DNA of 64,000 nucleotides from Sipunculus nudus. Lineage: Eukaryota; Annelida; Sipuncula; Golfingiida; Sipunculidae. The notes under the pieces are model-generated. The model made no database searches. It was not told where the DNA came from and worked only from the letters and a program-made list of their open reading frames with translations. Positions 23,853 through 34,983 of the stretch are shown piece after piece. The stretch spans positions 96,403,642-96,467,641 of the forward strand of contig CM049306.1 of the NCBI GenBank assembly GCA_026874595.1, written 5' to 3'. Position numbers and translations under genes: made by a program. Positions within the stretch are counted from its first letter, which is position 1. Each line of letters begins with the position of its first letter.

Positions 23853-26800
23853 ACTTTAAAAGAAAGTATTTTACAAGCTTCAAACTTTTCCTGTTATACA
23901 GAACAATAATGTTTAAAATTAGGTGAATTGGAAACAGTAAGTCCTTGTGTTCTATGGGAAAACTAATGTTTAGCCAAAATTAACTGGTTGGTTGCAATAA
24001 TACATATATTACTGCAAATGTTTATGTGACTTTATACATTTCTTTTTATTTGAGATGCATCTATAGAAGGAGTAGCAGTTGACAAAGGGTTTCAGCCTTT
24101 CATCATCCAGATTAGGATGTCTAAATTTGTAAAAGAAACCCTTAATTTTATCCCAATTAATCAGATTTTAATGATTGACGAAAAAAAAATACATTGATAC
24201 ACTAAAACAATATAGCAAATACTCTGTGTGAATTGCCATATCATGATTTATCAATATTGTCATGCATCTCTAGCAAAAATCAACCGTATACAACCGTATT
24301 ACAGAAAAACAAATGTTTTTTCATCGTGTTCATCTTGGCTTTGGTTTGTCAGCTTACAGTGTGGGAGTGACATTTAACTTTATCTTGTCTATTTAACATA
24401 AAATGCTCAAGGTTTTTTTTCTAAGAATTATTGATATATTTTAAGCTAATGTACAAGCCAAAGTGTCACAATTGTGTTTGGACAAACATTTACATATAAC
24501 AAACCCATGTCTATATGGTCTCCTACGCTTATTTTATATTTATATATGGACGTCTCTTCTTAGACAGATATACCATACATGATGCTGTTTTTTTTAAAAT
24601 ACTCTTGTAGAGTTGCTTACACCTGTATAATGAGATTGTTGTACAAATTTTAAATGTTATCCAGTCAGCGGAAATCCTTTTTTATGCCAGTTTATATGCA
24701 AAGCACTGGTTCAAATTTAAACTTGCGTTACTTGCTCTCATTCTGTTTAGTGTAACCACTTTCACTGTACAATACCTACTACCAATTTAATGAAATCTGC
24801 AAAATTTGAAAATAATAAAATTGCTATGCTTACATGTTTTTCTCATATAAAATCAGTCAGTTACCTTTGATCAAGATTATTGTTATTTATGGAACTGCTG
24901 CCTTTGCTTCTCAGCACCATCTAGTATTAAAACATTGAACGATTTAGAATTTTTAAAATATCTTTTTGTTTAAACGTTAGTTTTGATCATATAGCTGAAC
25001 GCAGTGAAATTATATGTATTCTCATTGGCAGTCCACTAAAATGTATAAGAATATACAAAAGAATTATCCAGTTTTAATGCCTTACTCAAACATTTGTTTC
25101 ACTTAATGAACACAAGATGGCGCTGAGATACAATAGTGGTTTTCTATTAATAATAATGAAGAAATATTTAGAGGTACCCCATTGGAAATATTCTAATTTT
25201 GAATCATTATTGGAAATTACATTTTAACTCTAAAATTTAAAATTATAAATAATAATACAGATGATCCTACCATGATAACTTCAAAAGAATTCTTAGTTCA
25301 TTTGTATTTCTTGTAATTCTACTAGACAAATGCTTGCATGACGTCTCCTTTTAAATGTATCTTTGCAAAACTGTACATGAATTTAAGTGTAAATATATAT
25401 TAATTAATGGACAGTAAACAGAGCACAGAATTTATCAGTAAATGGACATTCAAATAACAATTGGAGTGTAAGCTGGGAATGATTTTCACTACTGGTCATC
25501 TGAGTGAACCAAGTGCAGCAGATGTCATCGTGAATAAACAGCAGGCATCACCTTGTAAAAAAGGCAAAAAAATGTTTAACAGAACTGCCAGTTTACTCAG
25601 TGCCAGGGGGAATTGGTGAAACATTTTAATTTAATAAACAGTTTAACTGTTGTGTTCCAGTATAAAATTCACATAAGCAGAGTAGAAAATTTGGAATATA
25701 TTTTACTTTAAAACTAATCGGAGAACTTAAGTTCAAGACAACAAAGAGTTTCTGTACTTACTTATAAGAGCAAAGCTCTAGATAATTGATGGTCAAAAGG
25801 CCAGTTTTATATTTATAAATATTCACTTGTATGGCACTAATATATATGACCAGGATAGAGGCTCATTATGATGTTTTTACCGGTATAGTTGGGCGAGCAG
25901 GATGATGTAGTTAGTAAACTAACAAATCTGCTCATGAGTTGGTGAATTGATAGTGATGTTTACACCTGGACTTTTCTGTGTTATAAAATAATACGCCATT
26001 ACATATAGGTCTGTCAGTTAAGTTGACAAACATGATTAACACTTGTCTGGCGCAATGTGTACCCACATCCTGAGTAATTGTTTGGTTACCAGAAATAATA
26101 CTTCAATGATGATTAATATATTCATGTGGGGAAATGCCATTTATATTTTTAGGTATGATTTCTTGGCATGCAATATTATTAATCAGTTATCAAAGTTTCA
26201 AGAGAAATATTTTTGGTTAAAGAGAACAGAGAATTCTGTGATACAAAACATCGGGGAAACAAGGCTACAAAATTTATCTATTGCTTTATTCATAACTCCA
26301 GGTAAAACTCTGTTTTACTAGGCATTCCATATATGTATATCCAGTACATATGCAATACATAAGTGTATCTAGCTAGTAAATAGTCTCATTACTGTGTACT
26401 TTAGGAGTGATTCAATCCATACCTATTCCTACCCATCGCATGCAGGAGTTAATGGTAATGGACAGGGGTATTACAAAACATTGATGGGATGTTTCTCCAG
26501 CAGATCACTTCCCCACTCCTGTAGCACTTGACTGATTCCCCAGATTTACGCATGTGTGTACATCTTAACAGAATTACAGGCATCTATTGTTCAGCATATG
26601 AAATGCACACACATTTGGAATGAAACCCTTATTCTGTATTCTGATCAAATTAGCTGATAAAATCAGAGCTTTACCCATGTAAAATTGGAGCCTTGCATGG
26701 GTGTAGTTAATTGCTGCCCCGTGAAAGTACCATAACCTCATCTGAAATTTTTGATCAGGTAAAAAGTAAAAAGTAAAAAAAAGGTCAGAAAAAAATGTAA

Positions 26801-27288
26801 AGCCATTCTGCAGGGGCTACATAGATCATGAATGCTATGAATTTCAAATCCATCCTGATTTGAATAGGACTACTTATGTTACAGAAAGACCTACATCCCT
26901 GTGCCTTCATACCAACACTCCAGTGAACCAAAACTGTGTGCAACGAATCAATCACCGTGACAACGATAAAGTGAACTGCTGGTTAATGCTCACAAAAGTG
27001 TTCATGCTCTGATAATTTCTCTTTGTGCATTGTAAAATGTCCTCTGCAGGCTGCATCTTATGACTTTTTATAACTTTCCTTGGTACAGATGCAGAAGTGA
27101 TACTTTATTCTCTTATTGCTCTCTGCTTACAGGTACTTAAAGCAAAAACTGCTTCTGCTGTGTCAGCAATTTGATTCCTTTGTGAGTTTGTATAACTCCT
27201 CATGTGTGAAAAGTATATTGGATGTTTAAAGTGGTACTTAAATAGTTCATACAGTGGAATCTGGTGGTTTGAAAAGGTCATTAGAAGT

Positions 27289-27290
<2 letters not shown>

Positions 27291-27377
<87 letters not shown>
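27291..27377. repeat. (AT)n microsatellite
   Basis: About 85 bases of TA repeats with two single-base phase slips. It abuts a pogo-like MITE on the right. Confidence 0.98.
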
Positions 27378-27398
27378 GCACATACATAAATACACACA

Positions 27399-27575
27399 CA
27401 GTGAAACCTTGGAATTATGACCAACAGGACCCTGATAATGTGACCACTTCTTTGAGGTGGTCATCTAAGCGAGATCTAATATAAAGAGCAAAAAAAGAAT
27501 TTGGACTGTGAGAAAGTGGTCGTTATTTTAAAGTGGTCGCTAAACCGAGTCCGTCCTTGGGTGTAGGTTTTACTG
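27399..27575. mobile_element. Pogo/Tigger-like MITE (177 bp)
   Basis: It starts CAGTGAAACCTTGGAATTAT and ends TAGGTTTTACTG, with inner 'gtggtcgttattttaaagtgg'. It resembles the 102 bp copy at 21158-21259 and carries about 75 extra internal bases. The left end joins CA/TA microsatellite sequence, so the TA target duplication is obscured. Confidence 0.7.
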
Positions 27576-27594
27576 TATGTATGTATGTATGTAA

Positions 27595-27790
27595 ATATAT
27601 ATATATATATATATGTTACTTAATTGTATCTCCTTCAGAAAGATGGATTAAAAGAGAAATGGGCACAAATACATGGTTTTACCATATGTATGTATGTGTG
27701 TGTATATATATATATATATATATTAGTTACTTTATTGTGTCTCCTTCAGAAAGATGGATTAAAAAAGAAATCGGCACAAATACATGGTCT
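27595..27790. repeat. 111 bp tandem duplication including (AT)n tracts
   Basis: Units starting 'gttact(t)' at 27615 and 27726 share 'tccttcagaaagatggatta' and 'ggcacaaatacatgg'. Each follows a short TA tract. The duplication makes a spurious repetitive frame at 27533-27838. Confidence 0.85.
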
Positions 27791-28922
27791 GTAGGAGCAG
27801 GGGGGATGTGTTACCATAGTGACATGTCCATCAACTAACACGTTTGTTTACTCTGTATTACCTGCTCATACAGATATATTTTGACTTTTCATGGTATGCA
27901 GACTTTTAGATAATCCTTCATTGTTCCATATATGTAAATGTTGCCTTATGCAGTATTTAACACGTATGCTAGATGATATATAGTTACTGATAATTATGCA
28001 ACTCTTATCTACCATTTGCACTGAGTGTGAAAGGAGAGTGTACTTTAGAAATGCTCCTGATTTACAATTTTGTGTTTGTATAATCATTAAGTTGTTTATG
28101 CTGGCTGTTTATCAATCAGTCTGTGACCTTGCTGATTGCATTCCATGCTGGAGTATGCCTGATGTTATTGTTGATAGATGACACCTAAGTCACATGAATG
28201 GTTTAGATTAAGTACTAACAATGGGTCATATGTATAAATTGATTAAGCTTAGACCCACCATGATTTTCATATGTTCATGTTGACACTACAAATAAAATTT
28301 TGATGAAAATTTGGCAGGCTTTATGTGACTGTCTGTCAACAAAGAGGATTTACTTGCTCCTTTTATTTTGTAATTTTATGGTTTGTTTTATCAGGAATTA
28401 GATGTTTCCGAAACTAAAAAGGTACACTGAAGCAGAGAAAAATCTAGTCTGCTTCACAATTTTACTTTGTTCAAACTGCCTGCATTACTCATGTCCACTT
28501 CTTAAGACCCCCCCCCCCCCCAACTTCACCCTGACAGTGTTCAATCCAAGCATCTATTTTATAACATATCTACCTTGCTACATCCTTATTACATTGGGAA
28601 CCCATTTACCTGTCAGATACTATAATGACTGTATTGCACTTCTAGGAAAGCTTAGATTTCTATTATCAGCAGTTATCTGCAACTCAAGAACTTCAATTGA
28701 CAAATGACTTCTTCATGATTTTATTATTTTTTCCAAAATTGACCATCCACTAAAATTTAACAAATCATGTTATTGACATTTTGGAAGAATTTCTCAGGTC
28801 AATTATGTTCAAACTATGAGTGCTTGGACAAATTTTGTAGTGTAAATGAGCCATGTTATTAAACTTTAAAGATCAAATACAAAAAATAATAAATTTAGTA
28901 ACCTTGAAATTTTGTCTTTTAG

Positions 28923-29074
28923 AGAGCACAAATCATGCGTTATGCTGTGGCTTTGAGAATGTGGGTCTTCCTCCTTCAAAGTCATTATCACCTCTGGAAT
29001 TTATGTTGGAAGTCCATAAAAGCTCTCAAAATTTTCTTGAGTCCAAATGCTGCATGGAAAAGCTGACAGACTAG
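28923..29074 (+). CDS. Weak candidate terminal coding exon, unknown protein
   Basis: A T-rich acceptor (tttgtcttttag, AG at 28921-28922) is followed by about 50 open codons (including GLPPSKSLSPLEFMLEVHKS) ending in TAG at 29072-29074. Residue composition is protein-like, but no family is recognised and no upstream exon or poly(A) signal was identified. Confidence 0.25.
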
Positions 29075-29237
29075 AGATGAATAGAAACTGTGTCATCCAC
29101 CTGAATAGCTCATTTGCAAGAATATAATAAGCAGGTGTCAAAACCGGATATGATGTACATCACAAAAAATAAGAACCTGATTTTTCGGAAAGGGGGGGGG
29201 GGGGGGGGGGGGTTGCACACTCATTCATTAGTTAGGT

Positions 29238-29584
29238 CTATAATGAGATTTTTAAAAAAATCAAATTACTAGCACACAGTCTGTAAACCCCACTTTGTAT
29301 GAACAGATTTGTAACAATATAAGATTCATGGTGTAATTTTATTAAAACACCAGTTGGTCTATAAAAAGCATCCATTAAACATTTCAAAGTGAGGCTTCCA
29401 GTTATTGACATAATTTTGACTGCTTTTACAGTGGAATGACTTTTTAATAACACAGAATCCTGGTTTACAGTGTCACAATTAAACACATGAATATAGTTCT
29501 GTATGGTCAGCATGAATGTCAGCTCCACAGTCTTCATCTGTTGTAACATGACCCAAGTTGTATGCTGTGATGAGATTCCAAATC
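29238..29584 (-). CDS. Weak candidate coding exon, unknown protein
   Basis: On the minus strand a strong acceptor (ten T then CAG, at 29585-29587) is followed by about 115 open codons to TAG at 29238-29240. Protein-like stretches include VELTFMLTIQNYIHVFNCD and LKCLMDAFYRPTGVLIKLHH. No family is recognised and no upstream exon was found. It lies 2.7 kb downstream of MANBAL on the same strand. It may be a real terminal exon, a pseudogene fragment or chance. Confidence 0.3.
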
Positions 29585-30154
29585 CTGAAAAAAAAAACAT
29601 TTTTATAATAATTAATTATTTCATATCATTGACAAATCAAGGGGGGAACATACAGTCTATAATACAGTGTCTTATTTGTTTACACAATTCAAACATATAA
29701 GATTTGCCGTACAGTAATCAATTAAATTGTAATATAATCATTATTTTGATAATATTGTATATGCTTGAAAACAGAGATAAGTTTACAAACGTTATGAATA
29801 AAAGTAACCATTGGGTAATGGCTCTCAGCCAGTGGACAACCTCTGAAACATTCACCTAACATGAAATAAGGCTGCAATGCATTATGCAGCATCAACTGAG
29901 TTTTCTTAAGGAGATTTAAAATCCTTGTTTAAATTTCATATCCATACAAGTTTGTGTCCCAGAAGTTCTGAAGTTTCATGATTTTCTATTCAAAGGTGTT
30001 TGAGATACAAATGTGTTTGAGATACAAACACAGTATTAACTAGAATACGGGTAGTCGACAAGCGAGTACGTGTATCCACCAAACCAGAGTGGGACAGGTG
30101 AAGTGAGGCATGGATTGAGTGGCAAGGGGAAATTAAGAGAGGTGTGTTGCATAT

Positions 30155-31110
30155 AAGCATGGACGTCTGCAGCCAAAATGTGTATGTAGGTGGCTCCACC
30201 TGCCACAAAATCCAGAAATTTATCCAAGTTGTATACAATTGCAAAATTTTAGGCAGATAAGTAAACCACTGCTGAGATATGAGTGATTTTGTCCCACGGC
30301 AGACAAACAGACGGACGCTGTGCAAAAAATGGTTGCAGGTGGCACCACCAGTTTTGCATATGATAAAGAGCTATGTGTGATCTATAAACATGCAAAATAT
30401 CTGGAGGATATGTCAAACTAGTCCCGAGATATAAACCTGGATATCTGCAGCCTGAACGTGAAAGTAGGTGGTGCCACCTGCCATAAAATCGAGAAAGCTA
30501 TCCAAGATGTATATACATGCAAAATTTTAGGCAGATATGTCAAACCACTGCCGAGATATGAGTGATTTTGTCCCATGGCAGACAAACTGACGGACGCTGT
30601 GAAAAAATGGTTGCAGGTGGCGCCACCAGTTTTGCGTATGATAAAGAGCTACGTGAGATCTATGAACATGCAAAATTTCAGGAGGATACGTCGAACCAGT
30701 CCTGAGATATAAGCCTAGATGTCTGCAGCCTGAACGTGAATGTAGGTGGTGCCACCTGTCATAAAATCAAAAAAAGCTATCCAGGATGAATACAAATGCA
30801 AATTTCAGGTGGATAAGTCCATTCACTGCAGAGTTAGGAGTAATTTTTTATCCCAAGGCAGATGAACAGATGGACGCTGTGCAAAAATAGTTGCAGGTGG
30901 AGCCACCATTTTTATGTACGTTATAAAGCTATCCAAGGGCTATATTTGTGCAAAAATTTTTTCCTGATTTGTCGACTGAGTCCAAAGATATGTGGGATAA
31001 TGTGTCAAAACATACGTACAGATGGAAGCACTGGAGAGAGGAAAGGTCAGAGGTCAACGCAAAATATTTTGGCACCAGTACATATGTGACCCGGTAATTG
31101 TTTAAAGTTT
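30155..31110. repeat. ~279 bp tandem repeat, about 3.4 copies
   Basis: The phrase 'ggttgcaggtgg' recurs at 30331, 30609 and 30889. Each copy carries 'gccacc', 'gagatatgagtgatttt' and 'cagacaaacagacggacgct'-type segments in the same order. Copies have diverged by point changes. Within each unit, paired 'aggtggtgccacct' palindromes suggest a composite origin. Confidence 0.85.
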
Positions 31111-31489
31111 CGGAAAAATCTGTCCAGTGGTCTCAGAGTTTTATTCCGGAAACGAACACGGCGGCAGCAGAACCCAGTCAAAAACATAGTATCTGCAAAA
31201 CTTTGTTTTGGCGGATACAATAATGCAATACAAATCTCTCACATTTATTATTTTTTTTTATAAAAACCTTTGTTGCTAAGCTGAAACTGTGTTTCTTTGA
31301 CATGCAAGTATCACTATACAATGTATATAAATGAAGGGCCATTAGAACTGTGCATGCCCTAGTTAATTGCAATTTTTGCATTTCTGTTGAAACTGGAATT
31401 TTTTCTAATGTTGGTAAAATAAAATTACTTAGCAATATGAGGATATATATTTGAATGAGGAAAAAATTTCCTTTATTTACATGCCAATA

Positions 31490-32200
31490 TAAAATATTTC
31501 TTTAGATAACAGGCCATGGTAAATCATTCCCCTAATTACAGGCATTGTTAAATAATTACTTTGATTACAAGCCATAATAAACACTTTGTTTGATAATAAG
31601 GCATAACAAATACTTCCTCATATTAGAGGCCATGATTAAATAATTCCTTAGATTATACTTACAGGCCATGGTAAATGCTTCATTTAAGTATTGGGCATCT
31701 TAAATACTTCCCTAGATTACAGGCAATGATAAAAACTTTCTTTGATCATAAATCATAATATTTACTTCCTTTGATTATAGGCTATAATAAAACACTTTCT
31801 TAGATTACAGGATGAGACAAATACTTATTTGATCACAGGCCATAATTAATATACTGAATACAGGCCATGGGAAATACTTCCTTGGATTTAAGGACATACT
31901 TCCTTTGATGAGAGGCCATAATATTTCCTGAGATTACAGGCCAAAAGATATCTTTTCCCTTTATTGTAAGCCCTAAAAATACTTCCTTGGGTAAGGTTAT
32001 CTGCAAAGATAAAACTTCCTTTGGTTATAGGCCTTAATAAATACTTGTTTACATATCAGGCCATGACAAAAACTTAATTTGCACAGAGGCCAACATTAAA
32101 TAAATACTTCCTTAGATCACAAGCCATGATTAAAAACCTTTGATTACAGGCGATAGTAAATAGTTCCACAGATTGCAGGCAATGATAATTAGTTAATTTG
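31490..32200. repeat. Highly diverged ~32 bp minisatellite, about 20 copies
   Basis: Variants of 'gattacaggccataataaat' followed by 'acttcctt' recur across about 700 bases with substantial drift in length and sequence. It lies immediately downstream of MANBAL and may overlap its 3' UTR. Confidence 0.8.
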
Positions 32201-32282
32201 ATTACACACTAGTAGGTATTGATGAACTTATTATATTATGCTAGATACAAGGGTGCAAATAATTACCTTTCACATGATTTGA

Positions 32283-33234
32283 TCACTTCCTTTTCTTTCT
32301 CTCACCCCTGTGTCTACGACTTGAAGATTCATGGGCTGATCGTTGATGTACAATTTGTTTCTGATCTTGAACCTCTTCCACTGATTCATCCTGCAAACAG
32401 TTACCAAAGATAAATGTAACATTGATGAAGCTAAAGGCCTGTTTCATCTTGAAAACATCAGCTAAAGATAAACAAACCTCATCAGTGTCAAAGACCTAAT
32501 TCCACCTGAAAGCAATTACAACTGAAAGAATATACCTCTAAACTGTCAAGCATCCAAATGAATTTAAACACTATTTGTAGAAAAGGTTCAAACTAGTGAC
32601 ATAATTCTTGTGTATAAGTAATTATTTTTGACATAATTATAGTAATTATAAACTTATTTTGGTATCACAATCCTGGCTCTGTCCTATTTTGGGAGTAATT
32701 GGAATAAGCTTATTATGTACAGGTCAATGCAGCAGATCTATGTGATTCAAGAAATCCCTTATTGTTCTGGAGCACCATATCTGTACTAATTGGGTTGCTC
32801 ACCTGAATGCAATTAAGGAGTCTTGACTCTTGTCCCTGCCCCATCCTCCAGTTCCAGAGGGAAACCACCACCCAAGTCCCCTTATATTATTCATAGTCTC
32901 ATTTGGTCAAAACCCTGGAGCCAAATGGGGCTATTCGAGCCAACTAGGGACAGTAGCGCTTCGACCCCTTAGGCTTCTCCGCTAATCCTGCCCCGCCCAC
33001 CCACTGTTACTGGCTCCGTTACACTGAGTTAGTGTAAAGATTGTTTTATCGCTCGCCAGTTGATACCTTTAATTGGCCTAGATTGATTATATTCACCTTT
33101 TCGCTCTCTTTTGATGGGATGAAAACAACAGCAAATATACAGACAATCTGGAAAAGAGCTCCGATAAGCAGGCCGTAGTGAAGAAATCGATCAAACCATG
33201 GAGAGCCCGACGAATCTACCAGCGGTTCCTCCAT
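32283..33234 (-). CDS. MANBAL-like small membrane protein (two exons, 81 aa)
   Basis: Exon 1 (33097-33234, 46 codons) starts at an ATG with A at -3 and G at +4 and ends AAG|GTGAAT. Exon 2 (32283-32390) follows CTGTTTGCAG and ends in TGA, phase 0. The intron is 706 bp. Residues about 16-40 (FDRFLHYGLLIGALFQIVCI) form the single hydrophobic segment and match the conserved core of the MANBAL family (about 85 residues in vertebrates). A polar Ser-rich linker and a basic tail (RGERKKRK) follow, also as in MANBAL. The family is conserved in animals and its function is poorly known; the name comes from a neighbouring mannosidase gene, not from activity. Length and domain order suggest an intact gene. 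Confidence 0.88.
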
Positions 33235-34507
33235 GTTGTTTTCGGATTTAGTTTAATTTACGGCCGGCGGTGGTAGCACCGGTAAATTACGGGTTTCCAA
33301 AACGCGTGCAAGCATGCATGCACACGCACATGCACCCAGGTTCAATCGTTTACAAACCTGCTTAACGTGTGCGGCAATGGTTGCGGACGGTGTATAAAAT
33401 TAACTTAAATCTTGCAAAAATCATCTAAAATATTATAAATAATCAAATTCTCATAGCCAAGGACATGATGAAAGTAAATATTCAAGTACAACCCCAGTTT
33501 TTTCCATTGTTTTCCGCATGTTGGGTTCTGGACTATAGATAAATAGCAAGATATACTTCCGAGGTTGTTTTGTCTAAAATATTAACAGTTTTTGTAATAT
33601 ATTTTGAAAGTTTGCGGCACCAGTTTGTCCCGGTCTCTCCATGTTTATGAGTAATATACATAAGTGGAACATACAACATTTTGTAAAGGCACGCTTGCAT
33701 GATATATATCAGGTAATTTCTTAAAGTACCGTTTAATTTTATATATTATTATATCCAGCATTAAGAGCCAAGAGCCCATCACTATATGTTAACTAATATG
33801 GTAAAAAATGACATTAATGATAGTCATCTGTTCAGAACCAGAGAAGTTAATGTGTAGATCACCTTTTAATTCTTTAATGGAACTAATATATTCTTGTCGT
33901 TAAAAATTAAATTGAGATCGCCAAGTTGCATAGTGATATAAAACTAAACTCATACTTAAGACACAACAGTTAATTGCTGCAAAAGTTATCAGTTAAAGTA
34001 AGAAAGATACAACAAGATACACAAAATAACAGGAACTCGTTAACTTTCAAATAAATAATTGTATAACTTAATTATATCATGAAGACTTTTTAATTTGTGT
34101 TTTAAAAATGAAAGCCCAATTAATAAAGTCACGAGGAGGCGATTATGTTAGAGCGTCCCATACTTTTAAACGTATTTTCAATTAGTTTTTTTAACGACCG
34201 AATTACAAATATGTATGCATGTGTTTTCGTTACATCTTACACAAATCTAGTTTGTAATTCGTTGTATCGAAAGTATATCTGATTGATTTATAAATATTTA
34301 GACTTCGTATAAAATGTCACTTATGGTACATGTTTATCCCAAATTCTCTAAGAATAATAAAAAATACCAAATAAAAAGGTCAAAAGATGTATAATTTAAA
34401 ATTGGTTTGAAATGTCCGAAAGTGTGCAGAGACAAAATTTAAATTAAAATATGACTGTATGTAAATTATTTTTACTCTAATTTTTTTATAGTAAGTCGGT
34501 ATTCATG
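33235..34507. other. Non-coding stretch upstream of MANBAL
   Basis: This should hold the MANBAL promoter and 5' UTR. It includes the alternating purine-pyrimidine tract at 33299-33339. Further right it is AT-rich with no recognised gene. Confidence 0.5.
33299..33339 (+). repeat. Alternating purine-pyrimidine 41 bp motif (copy 1)
   Basis: The motif begins aaaacgcgtgcaagcatgca. It matches the reverse complement of 62417-62457 at about 34 of 41 positions. It lies 65 bp upstream of the MANBAL start codon. Alternating RY sequence of this kind can form Z-DNA. Confidence 0.6.
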
Positions 34508-34979
34508 AGGCATGATAACGTGAATTCATTATTTAATACATATTTTTTTCATTAAAATTTTATTATCACACATTTATTTACCATTTACAATACAATAATA
34601 CAAAACACAATTTAATCTAAAATGGAACATGAACTCGGGAAGTGATATGCCCTTTTCTGTCAAACAATGGGGTTTAACTTGTAAAATAACGTGTAATAAG
34701 TCTTTGAGTATGACGGATGACGGATGATCATATACAAGATATGATAAGGCATGATAACGTGAATTCATTATTTAATACATATTTTTTTCATTAAAATTTT
34801 ATTATCACACATTTATTTACCGTTTACAATACAATAATACAAAACACAATTTAATCTAAAATGGAACATGAACTCGGGAAGTGATATGCCCTTTTCTGTC
34901 AAACAATGGGGTTTAACTTGTAAAATAACGTGTAATAAGTCTTTGAGTATGACGGATGACGGATGATCATATACAAGAT
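34508..34979. repeat. 233 bp direct repeat, two copies 6 bp apart
   Basis: 34508-34740 and 34747-34979 are virtually identical (one difference noted, a/g in 'ttacc[a/g]ttta') with a 239 bp period. The second copy directly abuts the gag remnant of the old Gypsy element. The repeat gives duplicate minus-strand frames that share no known family. Confidence 0.92.
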
Positions 34980-34983
34980 TTAA

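Larger units (their letters stand above)
22544..30154. other. Mostly non-coding, AT-rich stretch
   Basis: No recognised gene. Three weak candidate exons (23618-23852, 28923-29074, 29238-29584) and several repeats are listed separately. Homopolymer runs include 14 C at 28508-28521 and 21 G at 29192-29212. Confidence 0.5.
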
